From Treponema sp. (lineage in GTDB: Bacteria > Spirochaetota > Spirochaetia > Treponematales > Treponemataceae), in the NCBI GenBank assembly GCA_017469785.1, contig JAFUFU010000005.1:1-37959 (forward strand): a stretch of 37,959 nucleotides of DNA, in the 5' to 3' direction. The notes beneath the pieces are model-generated. The model searched no databases, had not been told where the DNA came from, and worked only from the letters and a program-made list of their open reading frames with translations. Positions 15,730 through 23,498 of the stretch are shown here, in pieces (within the stretch, counting starts at the first letter, position 1; each line of letters opens with the position of its first letter). A program made the position numbers and the translations under genes.

Positions 15730-15756
15730 GTATCGGAATTTGAAATGGTTTTATTA
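15730..15756 (-). promoter_or_regulatory. Possible sigma-28 (FliA-type) promoter
   Basis: On the minus strand TAAT, 15 nt, TCCGATAC compares with the sigma-28 consensus TAAA-N15-GCCGATAA, matching 9 of 12 positions. It precedes the 131-residue protein by about 45 nt. An alternative reading is a sigma-70 -10 box TACTAT at the same place with no clear -35. Confidence 0.35.
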
Positions 15757-15763
15757 GATTTTT

Positions 15764-17035
15764 TTAGTTGAACTGATTGCGCCATGTCGCGATGCGTTCG
15801 TCAATGGATTTGACAGCCGCATCGGAATCAGTGCCGGTAATTTCAGAGAGATATGGAATAATCACGCGCTCTTTGAGACTTTCCCAACGAGACGGAAGCG
15901 CGAGGGGGGCGACCAGAGAATCTTCCTGCGGCATTTTTCCGAGCAAAGTCTTGTAAAAACTTGGGAAAACGCGCTCATTCACGCTCTTAATTGACGAGAA
16001 TCCGCCGCAGATGCCAAAAGTCTGGGTGTCAAGATTCATGCGCATAGAACGTTCAAGAAGATTTCTTTGCGTTGATTCAGAGAGGAACCATTCAATGAAG
16101 GCGTAAGCCGCACGGGCATTTTTTGACTTGCGATAGAGGCCGAGACTCGTGATATCATCATTTACGAAGATTTTTTCGTCTTTTGCAAGCCAATGAAATG
16201 AAATGTTCTCAGTCTGCTCGCTGGGTATGTCAAAAAAATCGCCACTCTTGATGTAAGCGAACAAACACCTGTCAGAATCGACAAGTTTCTGCTTAGGGGC
16301 ATATAGATATTTGAAGGAAAAATCCTGTTCCGCGCTGGTTCCACCGTTCTTGCCCTGAGACCAGTCTTTAAGATAAGTCACGGTTTTCGCAAGAGAAGCA
16401 TCGTTCCATGAGAAAGCGTTTCCCTTCTCGCCGAATTCAGCGTTTTCACTCTTTGCAATCTGGTAAATGAAATTCGCATCCCAGGAAGGGGCATAACCCA
16501 TTTTTATGAAAACATCTTCCTTGGACTTCTGATTAAAATTTCCCGCCACATCACGGATTGTATCTGAATCAATGAATATGGATTCCGGAATCAATTCCTG
16601 ATTTTTTTGCGAGAATATTATGGTAGGAATATTAAAACTTACCGGGATGATATACTGGCGGCCATTGACTTTTCCGTAGTCAAGAAGAGGACCATACAAT
16701 GACGATGGATTTATCTGGCTCCGGTTGAAAACACGGTCCACGGCTGCAAAATTCTTTTTGATACGGGAATTGCGCAGATATGAGCCGATTACGATATCGG
16801 GATTTTGCTCGTCCTTTGCAGGCGGAAGAGGCACAGCCAGCTTTTCCTTGTAGACAACCACTGCCTTAGCCTTGTTCTGGGCAACATTGAAAAATTCAAC
16901 ATAGGAAACGATTTCCGGCCGGTCAGTCCAAATTATGACAGGGGAAGAAGAGCCACAAGATGCAAGGAGAATTACAGGGAACAGACAGAAGGCAGAAGTG
17001 AGCAGTTGTTTTGCGATAGAGAATATGTTTTTCAA
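15764..17035 (-). CDS. Extracellular solute-binding lipoprotein (family 1-like)
   Basis: The 423-residue protein has a lipoprotein signal ending in LLASCGSS. The body resembles ABC-type sugar-binding proteins: PDIVIGSYLRN, YIIPVSFNIPTIIFSQ, KNARAAYAFIEWFLSESTQ. No permease or ATPase gene lies beside it, so it may be an orphan receptor or serve a transporter encoded elsewhere. The start codon is TTG, with AAGGA 10 nt upstream and an extended -10 promoter at 17061. The ligand cannot be predicted. Confidence 0.82.
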   Translation of the reverse strand: MKNIFSIAKQLLTSAFCLFPVILLASCGSSSPVIIWTDRPEIVSYVEFFNVAQNKAKAVVVYKEKLAVPLPPAKDEQNPDIVIGSYLRNSRIKKNFAAVDRVFNRSQINPSSLYGPLLDYGKVNGRQYIIPVSFNIPTIIFSQKNQELIPESIFIDSDTIRDVAGNFNQKSKEDVFIKMGYAPSWDANFIYQIAKSENAEFGEKGNAFSWNDASLAKTVTYLKDWSQGKNGGTSAEQDFSFKYLYAPKQKLVDSDRCLFAYIKSGDFFDIPSEQTENISFHWLAKDEKIFVNDDITSLGLYRKSKNARAAYAFIEWFLSESTQRNLLERSMRMNLDTQTFGICGGFSSIKSVNERVFPSFYKTLLGKMPQEDSLVAPLALPSRWESLKERVIIPYLSEITGTDSDAAVKSIDERIATWRNQFN

Positions 17036-17060
17036 TTTTGGATGTCCTTTTTATGGGGGA

Positions 17061-17069
17061 ATTATAGCA
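17061..17069 (-). promoter_or_regulatory. Extended -10 promoter of the solute-binding lipoprotein
   Basis: On the minus strand TGCTATAAT (TG-N-TATAAT) lies about 25 nt before the TTG start codon. The -35 region is weak, as is common with extended -10 boxes. Confidence 0.55.
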
Positions 17070-17085
17070 TAAAAGGCTGGGGTAC

Positions 17086-17217
17086 AAAAGAGTGTTAAAA
17101 TCTTGAAATAACTGCACTTTTAGGCGTTTAAAATGTTGAAAAAACTGCACTATTTAACTAAAATAATTTTGAAAAAAGTGCACTGTTTTGTGTATAAAAT
17201 TCTGAAATAACTGCACT
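17086..17217 (+). repeat. Four tandem 33-bp repeats (iteron-like) with embedded promoter boxes
   Basis: Units at 17086-17118, 17119-17151, 17152-17184 and 17185-17217 each end in TGCACT with an exact 33-bp period. The right half, about TTGAAATAACTGCACT, is the best conserved; the left part carries TTAAAAT/TATAAAAT. Each TTGAAA can act as a -35 box with the AT box of the next unit. The clearest pair is TTGAAA (17169-17174), 18 nt, TATAAA (17193-17198), just upstream of the AAA/DUF4143 gene. Confidence 0.85.
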
Positions 17218-17231
17218 AAATGGAGGCTCGC

Positions 17232-18569
17232 ATGTTCAAGAGAAAAGCAGAGGATGCTCTTAAAAACTGGAAAGAAAACCTTGCTCCAAACTATGCGGCT
17301 ATTCTTGAAGGTGCAAGGCGTGTAGGAAAATCTACAATTGCAGAAGAATTCGCAAAATCAAATTATCGTTCCTATATAAAAATTGATTTTGCCAATATCA
17401 CAACAGAAGTCGAAGATGTTTTCAAGGACATTGCAAGCCTCGACCGATTTTTTTTACGCTTACAAACAGTCAGCGGAGTCACTTTATACCAGAGAGAATC
17501 TGTCATCATTTTTGATGAAATACAGCTTTACCCGAAAGTCCGCCAGGCAATAAAATATCTGGTCGCCGACGGAAAATATGATTACATAGAAACAGGCTCG
17601 CTAATCAGCATAAAGAAAAATGTAAAGGATATAGTCATTCCATCAGAAGAACATAAAATCCCAGTCTATCCTATGGATTATGAAGAATTTATGTGGGCGA
17701 CAGGGAATGACACATATAACAGTCTAAGAGACTTATACACCCTTAATGAAGAAGTCGGCAACGGCACGAACCGCAAGCTCATGAAAGATTTTCGCACATA
17801 CATGGCGGTTGGTGGAATGCCACAGGCCGTAAAAGCCTATGTTGACGGCAAAAATTTTTCTCAGATTGATTCAGTAAAAAGAGAAATCATAAATCTCTAT
17901 GTAGATGATTTCAAAAAGATAGATTCATCAGGCCTGATAGGAAAAATGTACAAGTCGATTCCAAGTCAGCTGGCAACACACAAAAAAAGATATGTCATTT
18001 CGCAGGCAACACAAAAACGAAAAGTCGCAAAAGATCTGGAACGGCTCTCGGATTTGCTTGATTCAAAAACCGTCATTCCATGTTACAACACATTGAATCC
18101 CAGCATTACACTTTCCCTCACAAAAGATGAAGATACATTCAAATTGTACCTATCGGATGTCGGCTTGTTCACGACAATGCTATTTGATTCGGAGCCGAAA
18201 ACAGGAGAGAATATTTACAGCAAACTGCTTGGAGACAAACTTCCCGCCGACCTGGGCTATCTGTACGAAAATATGGTCGCCCAGATAATGCGGGCAACAG
18301 GCCGGGAACTTTATTATCACACCTGGAACAAGGAAGGGAGCACCCATTCTTATGAAGTTGATTTCCTAATTCAGTCAGGCAAAAAAATAGTTCCGTTCGA
18401 GGTAAAATCTTCGTCAAGAAAAACACACGAGTCAATAGATGCATTCAGCCAAAAATATGCAAAGTTTATTTCACACGCTTTTTTACTGTCGCAGAAAGAT
18501 GTCGCTCAGGAGGATAATTTGCTCTTCAAACCGGTTTGGATGCTGCCCTTTATTCTGGAGGAAGTGTAG
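17232..18569 (+). CDS. AAA ATPase with DUF4143/nuclease-like C-terminal domain
   Basis: The 445-residue protein has an N-terminal AAA_14 ATPase with Walker A EGARRVGKST (about residues 26-35), Walker B VIIFDEIQ (about 91-98) and a sensor-like TGSLIS. The C-terminal DUF4143 domain contains YEVDFLIQSG followed by VPFEVKSS, the D...ExK arrangement of the PD-(D/E)XK nuclease fold. The family is widespread and often found near mobile regions; the biological role is not settled. An ATG occurs at 17220, but GGAGG lies 5 nt before the ATG at 17232, which is preferred. Transcription probably starts within the 33-bp repeat array. Confidence 0.9.
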   Translation: MFKRKAEDALKNWKENLAPNYAAILEGARRVGKSTIAEEFAKSNYRSYIKIDFANITTEVEDVFKDIASLDRFFLRLQTVSGVTLYQRESVIIFDEIQLYPKVRQAIKYLVADGKYDYIETGSLISIKKNVKDIVIPSEEHKIPVYPMDYEEFMWATGNDTYNSLRDLYTLNEEVGNGTNRKLMKDFRTYMAVGGMPQAVKAYVDGKNFSQIDSVKREIINLYVDDFKKIDSSGLIGKMYKSIPSQLATHKKRYVISQATQKRKVAKDLERLSDLLDSKTVIPCYNTLNPSITLSLTKDEDTFKLYLSDVGLFTTMLFDSEPKTGENIYSKLLGDKLPADLGYLYENMVAQIMRATGRELYYHTWNKEGSTHSYEVDFLIQSGKKIVPFEVKSSSRKTHESIDAFSQKYAKFISHAFLLSQKDVAQEDNLLFKPVWMLPFILEEV

Positions 18570-18607
18570 GTGGGGAAAATAAAAACATCTTGTCTTAGGA
18601 TATTTTT

Positions 18608-18644
18608 TATAGAAGATTTACTGACAAATAAAAACTTCTATAAT
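18608..18644 (+). promoter_or_regulatory. Promoter with overlapping inverted repeat (candidate operator)
   Basis: TATAGAAG (18608-18615) and CTTCTATA (18635-18642) form a perfect 8-bp inverted repeat with 19 nt between. The right arm overlaps the -10 box TATAAT (18639-18644). A weak TTTACT (18617-18622) is a possible -35. Placement suggests a repressor site for the downstream gene pair. Confidence 0.5.
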
Positions 18645-18666
18645 AAAATAAAGGTGAGGTAAGAAA

Positions 18667-18927
18667 ATGCCATTACTGAGTGAATTTAACGGAATAAAAA
18701 TTTATGTCTATTGGAACGACCATATGCCACCGCACTTTCATGCTGAGTACAATGGGGCAGACATTCTTGTAGATATAAACTCAGTTTCTGTTCTAAAAGG
18801 GGTATTTCCAGCAAATAAACTCAAACTGATTTTGGCATGGGCGGAAATTCACAAAGATGAGCTTTTAGACAGATGGGAAAAGGCAAAAAATAATAAAATG
18901 CCTGAAAAAATCAAACCTTTGGAGTAG
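18667..18927 (+). CDS. DUF4160-family small protein
   Basis: The 86-residue protein has the DUF4160 signature: a short opening strand, YVYWNDHMPPHFHAEYNG with paired histidines, then a helix ending AWAEIHKDELLDRWEKA. A strong GGTGAGGTAAG precedes the ATG. Three bases separate it from the next gene, which is of DUF2442 type. These two families commonly occur as a tandem pair and have been suggested to act as a toxin-antitoxin-like module, but that role is not proven. A palindromic candidate operator overlaps its promoter. Confidence 0.85.
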   Translation: MPLLSEFNGIKIYVYWNDHMPPHFHAEYNGADILVDINSVSVLKGVFPANKLKLILAWAEIHKDELLDRWEKAKNNKMPEKIKPLE

Positions 18928-18930
18928 TCT

Positions 18931-19212
18931 ATGGAAGTTGTACAGGTTTACCCACAGGACAATTACGATGTCGTTCTTTATTTTGTTGACGGAAAAATCA
19001 AAAAATACAATGTTTCTCACCTTGTCGGGCAGGGGGTTTTTAAGTGCCTCGAAGATATTGATTTTTATAAAAATAATTGCACCGTGCTGAATCATACTCT
19101 GGCATGGACACTCGATGGCAAATACGATTCTTCCAATTGCTTAGATCTGGATCCTTATGTTCTCTATAATGAAGGAATCGAAATAACCGACCCCTTACAG
19201 GAAATTGCGTAA
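18931..19212 (+). CDS. DUF2442-family small protein
   Basis: The 93-residue protein shows the DUF2442 pattern: VVQVYPQDNYDVVLYFVDGKIKKYNVSHL-type strands followed by the W(T)LDGKYD turn and the LDLDPYVLYNEG ending. It starts 3 nt after the DUF4160 stop and is surely co-transcribed with it. The stop codon abuts repeat copy 2. The function is unknown; it probably acts with its neighbour. Confidence 0.85.
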   Translation: MEVVQVYPQDNYDVVLYFVDGKIKKYNVSHLVGQGVFKCLEDIDFYKNNCTVLNHTLAWTLDGKYDSSNCLDLDPYVLYNEGIEITDPLQEIA

Positions 19213-19216
19213 GGGA

Positions 19217-19332
19217 GGGGGGCTTACCGTCTGCCATGCGGCAGCCGGGTCGGGCTTTCCGTGGTTCCGTGCTTTCGCACTCCATTGTGGGCAAGCCCGC
19301 AACGGCTTCGCCGCCACTACAATCCCTAAGCC
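19217..19332 (-). repeat. Palindromic repeat element, copy 2
   Basis: Read on the minus strand it begins TAGGGATTGTAG, continues GGCGGCGAAGCCGTTGCG, has GTGCGAAAGCAC and GGAAAGCCCGACC, contains a CTGCCGCATGGCAG hairpin, and ends in a run of C. It shares its start, middle and end blocks with copy 3 (27512-27620), which lies in the opposite orientation. It fills the gap between the convergent DUF2442 gene and the 194-residue membrane protein. Boundaries are approximate. Confidence 0.75.
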
Positions 19333-19351
19333 AAGGAGATAATTTAAAGAT

Positions 19352-19936
19352 TTATTGTCCTTCTTTGTTTTGTCGTCTTCGTTCATCATAACGATAAATT
19401 TTTATAAAAATACATTTTTTCAATTCAAACTCATAATCTTTATATTTTTTATCCGTTGTTCCATGAAAATAGTTAAAATCATTCCATAATTTGCAGAAAT
19501 TTAAATCACAATCTTGCAAGTGAAAACAAGCTTTTTGATATTCGCTACTCTTATCACCGTTATCTGTTCTTGTGTTTTGCATTTCTTCAATGTGTTCAAC
19601 TATTTTACAATATTCACATTCATCAGTAATAGAATTTAAAATTGGTTGCATAATATTCTGCAATTTTTTTTTGCCATATTTAGACGAATAATATTTTGTT
19701 CCTTTTCCTAAGCCTTGAATTCGATATATACTAATTCCCAAAGCACCAAGAAAAATTGTAAAAACAGATTGAAATATATTTGGTGCATATTCTAAAGCTT
19801 TTTGCAAAGAAAACTTACAAAATGTAAATCCGTAAGCTATCGATAAAACAAAAGAAATGACAGAAGCTAATACTATCACTATCCAAAATGTTTTTATCGT
19901 TATAGGAATTTTCTCTCCATCATTCGTTATTTCCAT
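19352..19936 (-). CDS. Two-helix membrane protein, function unknown
   Basis: The 194-residue protein has two probable membrane segments (about residues 15-35 and 50-70). A Cys- and charge-rich cytosolic part follows (CEYCKIVEHIEEM, CFHLQDCDLNFCKLW), ending in a basic tail. The frame begins at a more upstream ATG, but GAGGAG lies 7 nt before the ATG at 19936. The gene is AT-rich like the accessory operon upstream and is the last gene of that strand run, separated from it by a hairpin spacer. No family was recognised. Confidence 0.65.
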   Translation of the reverse strand: MEITNDGEKIPITIKTFWIVIVLASVISFVLSIAYGFTFCKFSLQKALEYAPNIFQSVFTIFLGALGISIYRIQGLGKGTKYYSSKYGKKKLQNIMQPILNSITDECEYCKIVEHIEEMQNTRTDNGDKSSEYQKACFHLQDCDLNFCKLWNDFNYFHGTTDKKYKDYEFELKKCIFIKIYRYDERRRQNKEGQ

Positions 19937-19976
19937 AATCATCTCCTCACGCAAAAATTAACTCTCTCCGATACCC

Positions 19977-19998
19977 CGCCATGCCAAATGGCACGGCG
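19977..19998. repeat. Short hairpin between accessory operon and membrane protein gene
   Basis: CGCC-A-TGCC (19977-19985) pairs with GGCA-C-GGCG (19990-19998) around a 4-nt loop, with one mismatch. It has no T tract on either strand, so it is more likely an mRNA-end stabilising hairpin than a simple terminator. Confidence 0.5.
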
Positions 19999-20010
19999 AA
20001 GCATTTTTAG

Positions 20011-21438
20011 TTACAGGTCTTTTGCCCACTCGGTGTATTCATCAATGGACATAATAGGTAATTCAACTTTCAATTTTCCACCCCCATAAGATGTTAGTTC
20101 TATAGGTTTGACTAAAAGTTCTCCATCATCAGGTATTTTTGATAATGATATTCCCCCAATGTAACATTTTTTGAACGGTTCATCATTAAAGTACATTTTT
20201 TGAGATTTTAAATTATCAATGGAAATATCTCTCTGTTCTAATCCCCATGCATCATCAGGAACTCTTTTTTCGGTAATACAATACCCAGTTTCATCAAATA
20301 AGCCAATTTTCAATTGATAAACTGAAGAAGAAAGAGTATTAGGAACACAATCACCCATACGGCGTACCCAAAGACGATTAGCATTCTGAGGATTACTTTT
20401 AATTTTGTCCCATTCATCATGAATTTTTTTTGCAACAAAAAGAGCTTTTCTATTTGGTATAATTTTTATACCAGGCATAATCGAAAGTGATATGCTATCT
20501 CCACTCGAATCTAATTTACTCTCAACTTGTGAAAAATCATAGACAATTATAAATGCATTCGCATAACAATAGTTATAAAAATCAGTCCTTATCTTTTTCC
20601 ATTTTGCTTCCTGCTGTTTCTCATATTCTGCTTGTGCCTTCAAATTCGCAATAGCATTTCCAGAAACAGTGCCATTCGTTCCTAAAATGCTATTGATTCC
20701 TGCACTCGCCTCTTTCTTTGTCGCACCATTTTCCTGTGCTTCCGCATAGAATGCAAGTGCTTCAATCAGATTGTCTGCTTTTTCTGCGGCGGCACCTTTT
20801 GCAAGCGATTTTGTTGCGTTCAGGGATTTTTTGTCGGTCTTGGCAAGCTGGGCTTTTTCTTTTTCAGACAATCCAATTCCAAGACCATCTAGCAATTCTG
20901 TGATAATCGCACGAATGCTTGTGCCGTCCTCAATTTCTTTTGAACCAGCCCTATCGTTGTAAGCAGCCTTGATTTCATTCGTGGTAATGTCTATTGCACG
21001 GAAGTTCAGCTCATAGGAAGACGAAAGTGCCGTGATTGAACCAAAGACTGCATACTGTGCGTTTGTCATCTGTCCGAGCTGTACGGCATTTTCTTCCGTA
21101 TAAAAGCCTGTTTCCCCAAGTTCCTGCTCTGCCTTTGTCAAATCTTCGTTGGCACGGTCAAGAACGGTCATTTTTGAATACTTTGCAAGATTTCCCGTGA
21201 TTGAATCTTGAAAGAACTGTGGCATCCAGCTTTCGCCTTTTCCACCATTGCGTACTTCCGGTGCAGTAACGGCAATCACGAGGCCTGCACCTTTGTATAA
21301 ATTTTTGTCTGATTTCGTTTCTTTTACAGATGATGATTTTTCTGTCGTTGGAGCAGTCTCACTTACTTCCGCAGTTGAACCACACGCAGACAAAAAAATC
21401 ATCATCACAGAAAATAATGTGACGATGATTTTTTTCAT
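20011..21438 (-). CDS. CsgG/LpoB-like lipoprotein
   Basis: The 475-residue protein has a lipoprotein signal ending in FLSACGS. A domain at about residues 50-200 resembles the CsgG/LpoB/TolB-N fold: VIAVTAPEVRNGG, FFQDSITGNLAKYSKMTVLDRANED, NAQYAVFGSITALSSSYELNFRAIDITTNEI. An Ala-rich helical stretch (about 205-265) may be TPR-like, and an unclassified C-terminal part follows. Such domains sit in the periplasm anchored to a membrane and bind partners of envelope machines. It follows the 339-residue lipoprotein by 9 nt and is the last gene of the six-gene run. The precise role is unknown. Confidence 0.75.
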   Translation of the reverse strand: MKKIIVTLFSVMMIFLSACGSTAEVSETAPTTEKSSSVKETKSDKNLYKGAGLVIAVTAPEVRNGGKGESWMPQFFQDSITGNLAKYSKMTVLDRANEDLTKAEQELGETGFYTEENAVQLGQMTNAQYAVFGSITALSSSYELNFRAIDITTNEIKAAYNDRAGSKEIEDGTSIRAIITELLDGLGIGLSEKEKAQLAKTDKKSLNATKSLAKGAAAEKADNLIEALAFYAEAQENGATKKEASAGINSILGTNGTVSGNAIANLKAQAEYEKQQEAKWKKIRTDFYNYCYANAFIIVYDFSQVESKLDSSGDSISLSIMPGIKIIPNRKALFVAKKIHDEWDKIKSNPQNANRLWVRRMGDCVPNTLSSSVYQLKIGLFDETGYCITEKRVPDDAWGLEQRDISIDNLKSQKMYFNDEPFKKCYIGGISLSKIPDDGELLVKPIELTSYGGGKLKVELPIMSIDEYTEWAKDL

Positions 21439-21447
21439 TTTATTCTC

Positions 21448-22467
21448 CTAATTGAACAAGATTGATGCTGCAAGAGCCTCGGCATCAGCCCATTCTTTGT
21501 CTGCACCAGTTACAGTTGCCGCAGACTGGTAAACAGGGCTGCCAGAAAGGTAAGCCGCTTTTGTCGCATCTGCTACAGCTTCCGTCTTTTTTACGCTGGC
21601 ATCAGCTGCAATTTTTGTACGCTCTGTCTTTGCGTTCTGCATGATTTTTGCAAGTTCCTGCTCTGCTGCGGCTTTCTGCTGTGCCGGTGCAAGCGAAGCC
21701 TGAACATCAGCCATCTGCTTATTGATTTCAGCTTTCTGTTTTGCTTCTTCCTGACTCATAACAGTCGGGAATCGGGCATCATGCATCATCTCGCTTACCA
21801 AACCTTTTACAAAATCTTGCTCAGGACTAAGTTCGTCAGCAACGCCACCCAAAACCTGTTTGACATATTTCGCAGTTGTCTGCGCCCATGTATTTGCTGG
21901 AATCTGGTAAATCTGATAAACAATATAGCTTGTCTTTTTCTCACCAGAAACAGGGTCAACTTCAACAACCTGCTGCCAGTATTCTGTGGCTTTCTGATGT
22001 CCTGTTATCTCTGCATTTGACTGAGTTTTTGTGACTTCCTCAATCGCCTGTCGGGTTGCATCACTCAAATTGCCAGAGCGAGCCTGTTCTGCCGCATAAA
22101 CATTGACTGATTGCTGAAGTTCTCGTGCAATCGTGCGAGCATAAGCCATATCCGCTCGCATTGTTGCAGAGCGAACATCCGCACCAGTTCCAGTTGAACG
22201 ACGGAAGACATCGCCGTCCTTCTTTTTGAAAGCAGAAATATACGAAGAAAAATCACCTCGAACAGCAGGAGCAAGCCAGGCCGGGGTCGCTTCTGTTCCG
22301 AGAGTTCGTCCATCCCAGTCAACAACGACAGTCTCTTTTCCCGCAACAGTTACGCCAGAGTTTGACGCAGTTTTTATGCTGCTATTTGAAGTCACATTGC
22401 TTGTACTTCCGCAACTTGTCGCCATAATTGCCGTAATAGCAGCAAATCCAATCAAAATTTTTTTCAT
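21448..22467 (-). CDS. Lipoprotein with C-terminal coiled coil, function unknown
   Basis: The 339-residue protein has a lipoprotein signal ending in IMATSCGS. The middle part (ATMRADMAYARTIARELQQSV ... SYIVYQIYQIP) resembles the helix-strand pattern of LPP20-type domains. The C-terminal third is a long Ala/Lys/Gln-rich helix (about residues 235-305) likely to form a coiled coil. GGAGG lies just before the ATG at 22467, which decides the start over an in-frame ATG 12 nt upstream. It lies 26 nt after the preceding gene and 9 nt before the CsgG-like gene. Confidence 0.7.
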   Translation of the reverse strand: MKKILIGFAAITAIMATSCGSTSNVTSNSSIKTASNSGVTVAGKETVVVDWDGRTLGTEATPAWLAPAVRGDFSSYISAFKKKDGDVFRRSTGTGADVRSATMRADMAYARTIARELQQSVNVYAAEQARSGNLSDATRQAIEEVTKTQSNAEITGHQKATEYWQQVVEVDPVSGEKKTSYIVYQIYQIPANTWAQTTAKYVKQVLGGVADELSPEQDFVKGLVSEMMHDARFPTVMSQEEAKQKAEINKQMADVQASLAPAQQKAAAEQELAKIMQNAKTERTKIAADASVKKTEAVADATKAAYLSGSPVYQSAATVTGADKEWADAEALAASILFN

Positions 22468-22493
22468 TTTTTCCTCCAAAATATTTTATGCCG

Positions 22494-23444
22494 TTAAAAG
22501 GCTAGTTCACTTTGTAAAGATTTTTGAATCTCTTCTGCAACTGCAGAAAAAGCCCGTTGTTTTGCAACAGCTTCGTTCTTTGCACCGATTTTTTTAAGCT
22601 GCCTGCTTACCGAATAAATCACTTCGCCAGCCTTTTCAATTTGAATCGTAAAAGATGGCGTGAAGAATGTTCCAGCAGGGAGAGTTTGTGTGTTCTCAGA
22701 GATTTCTACAGAACAAAGATATTCTGCGTTTTCATTTAGAGTTTTTATTCCAATTTTTGAGAAAATTTCTTTGACAGATTTTGAAACCCGATCCTCGTAA
22801 TCCGAAGAAACTTTTACAGAAACAGAAGAACTTTTTGCTATTTTTCGGATTGCAACCTCAATGTCAGAGATTTTGTTACGAGTTCCACTATATTTTTCAG
22901 CACGGTCAGGATTCAAAATCATTGCAAAATCTAGTTTTTTAATCAGTTCGCTTTGTTTTGCTTCTTTTGAAGCCCTTGAAAGTCCGATGATTTTAGAAAG
23001 GTTCTCCGATTGAGAAATTGCATTCGAATAAAATTGCTCAAAACTCTGCACGGAATCCTCAATTTTCGGCTCATAAATCCGCCACGCTTCCTCACGGTCA
23101 ATGTATGCCGTCACTTCGTATTGTTTTTGCTTTTTGTCAAACCTTGGCTTCGTATAATGAACCGCAAAAAGTTCAGTCTGAGAATTGACAAAAACATCTT
23201 CTGTCATCGTGCTGTTCGCCCCAGCGTTTGTAACAGTCGTTCGTTCCTCAGCCTTGACTTCTATGTTCATCTGAAAGAACTTTGAAATTGCAGCAAGAGC
23301 GGCATTCTCAGCAGACTCTTTTGTTACCCCGTAACCAGTTTGAGCAATGTAAGCTGGATTATTAAGAAAATCTTCCGCAAATGCAGAAAGCCCCGAAATC
23401 AAAAAGGCTGCCAGCATTATAAGAGAAGTTGTAATTCGTTTCAT
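22494..23444 (-). CDS. LPP20-domain secreted protein
   Basis: The 316-residue protein has a signal peptide ending around LSAFAED, without a lipobox. The N-terminal domain has the LPP20/FlgP-FlgT_N pattern: AQTGYGVTKESAENAALAAI at the start and YEVTAYIDREEAWRIYEP at the end. A helical region and a second alpha/beta domain follow (VSSDYEDRVSKSVKEIFSKIG), of the kind found in CsgG/FlgT-like proteins. In Vibrio the related FlgO/P/T proteins stabilise the flagellar base; a link to flagella here is only a possibility. The AGGTAG site favours the ATG at 23444. Confidence 0.72.
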   Translation of the reverse strand: MKRITTSLIMLAAFLISGLSAFAEDFLNNPAYIAQTGYGVTKESAENAALAAISKFFQMNIEVKAEERTTVTNAGANSTMTEDVFVNSQTELFAVHYTKPRFDKKQKQYEVTAYIDREEAWRIYEPKIEDSVQSFEQFYSNAISQSENLSKIIGLSRASKEAKQSELIKKLDFAMILNPDRAEKYSGTRNKISDIEVAIRKIAKSSSVSVKVSSDYEDRVSKSVKEIFSKIGIKTLNENAEYLCSVEISENTQTLPAGTFFTPSFTIQIEKAGEVIYSVSRQLKKIGAKNEAVAKQRAFSAVAEEIQKSLQSELAF

Positions 23445-23498
23445 TTTTCTACCTAATTTTTCAAAGTTTTCTTTTTCTATCCCAAAAAAGAAAATCAA

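Noticed and set aside
17086..17217. CRISPR array
   Set aside because: The units are tandem and vary along their length; there are no distinct constant repeats with unique spacers and no cas genes nearby.
20011..21438. Curli secretion system
   Set aside because: Only a CsgG-like domain is present; no CsgA/B-type repeats or CsgE/F-like genes were found, so naming it curli is not supported.
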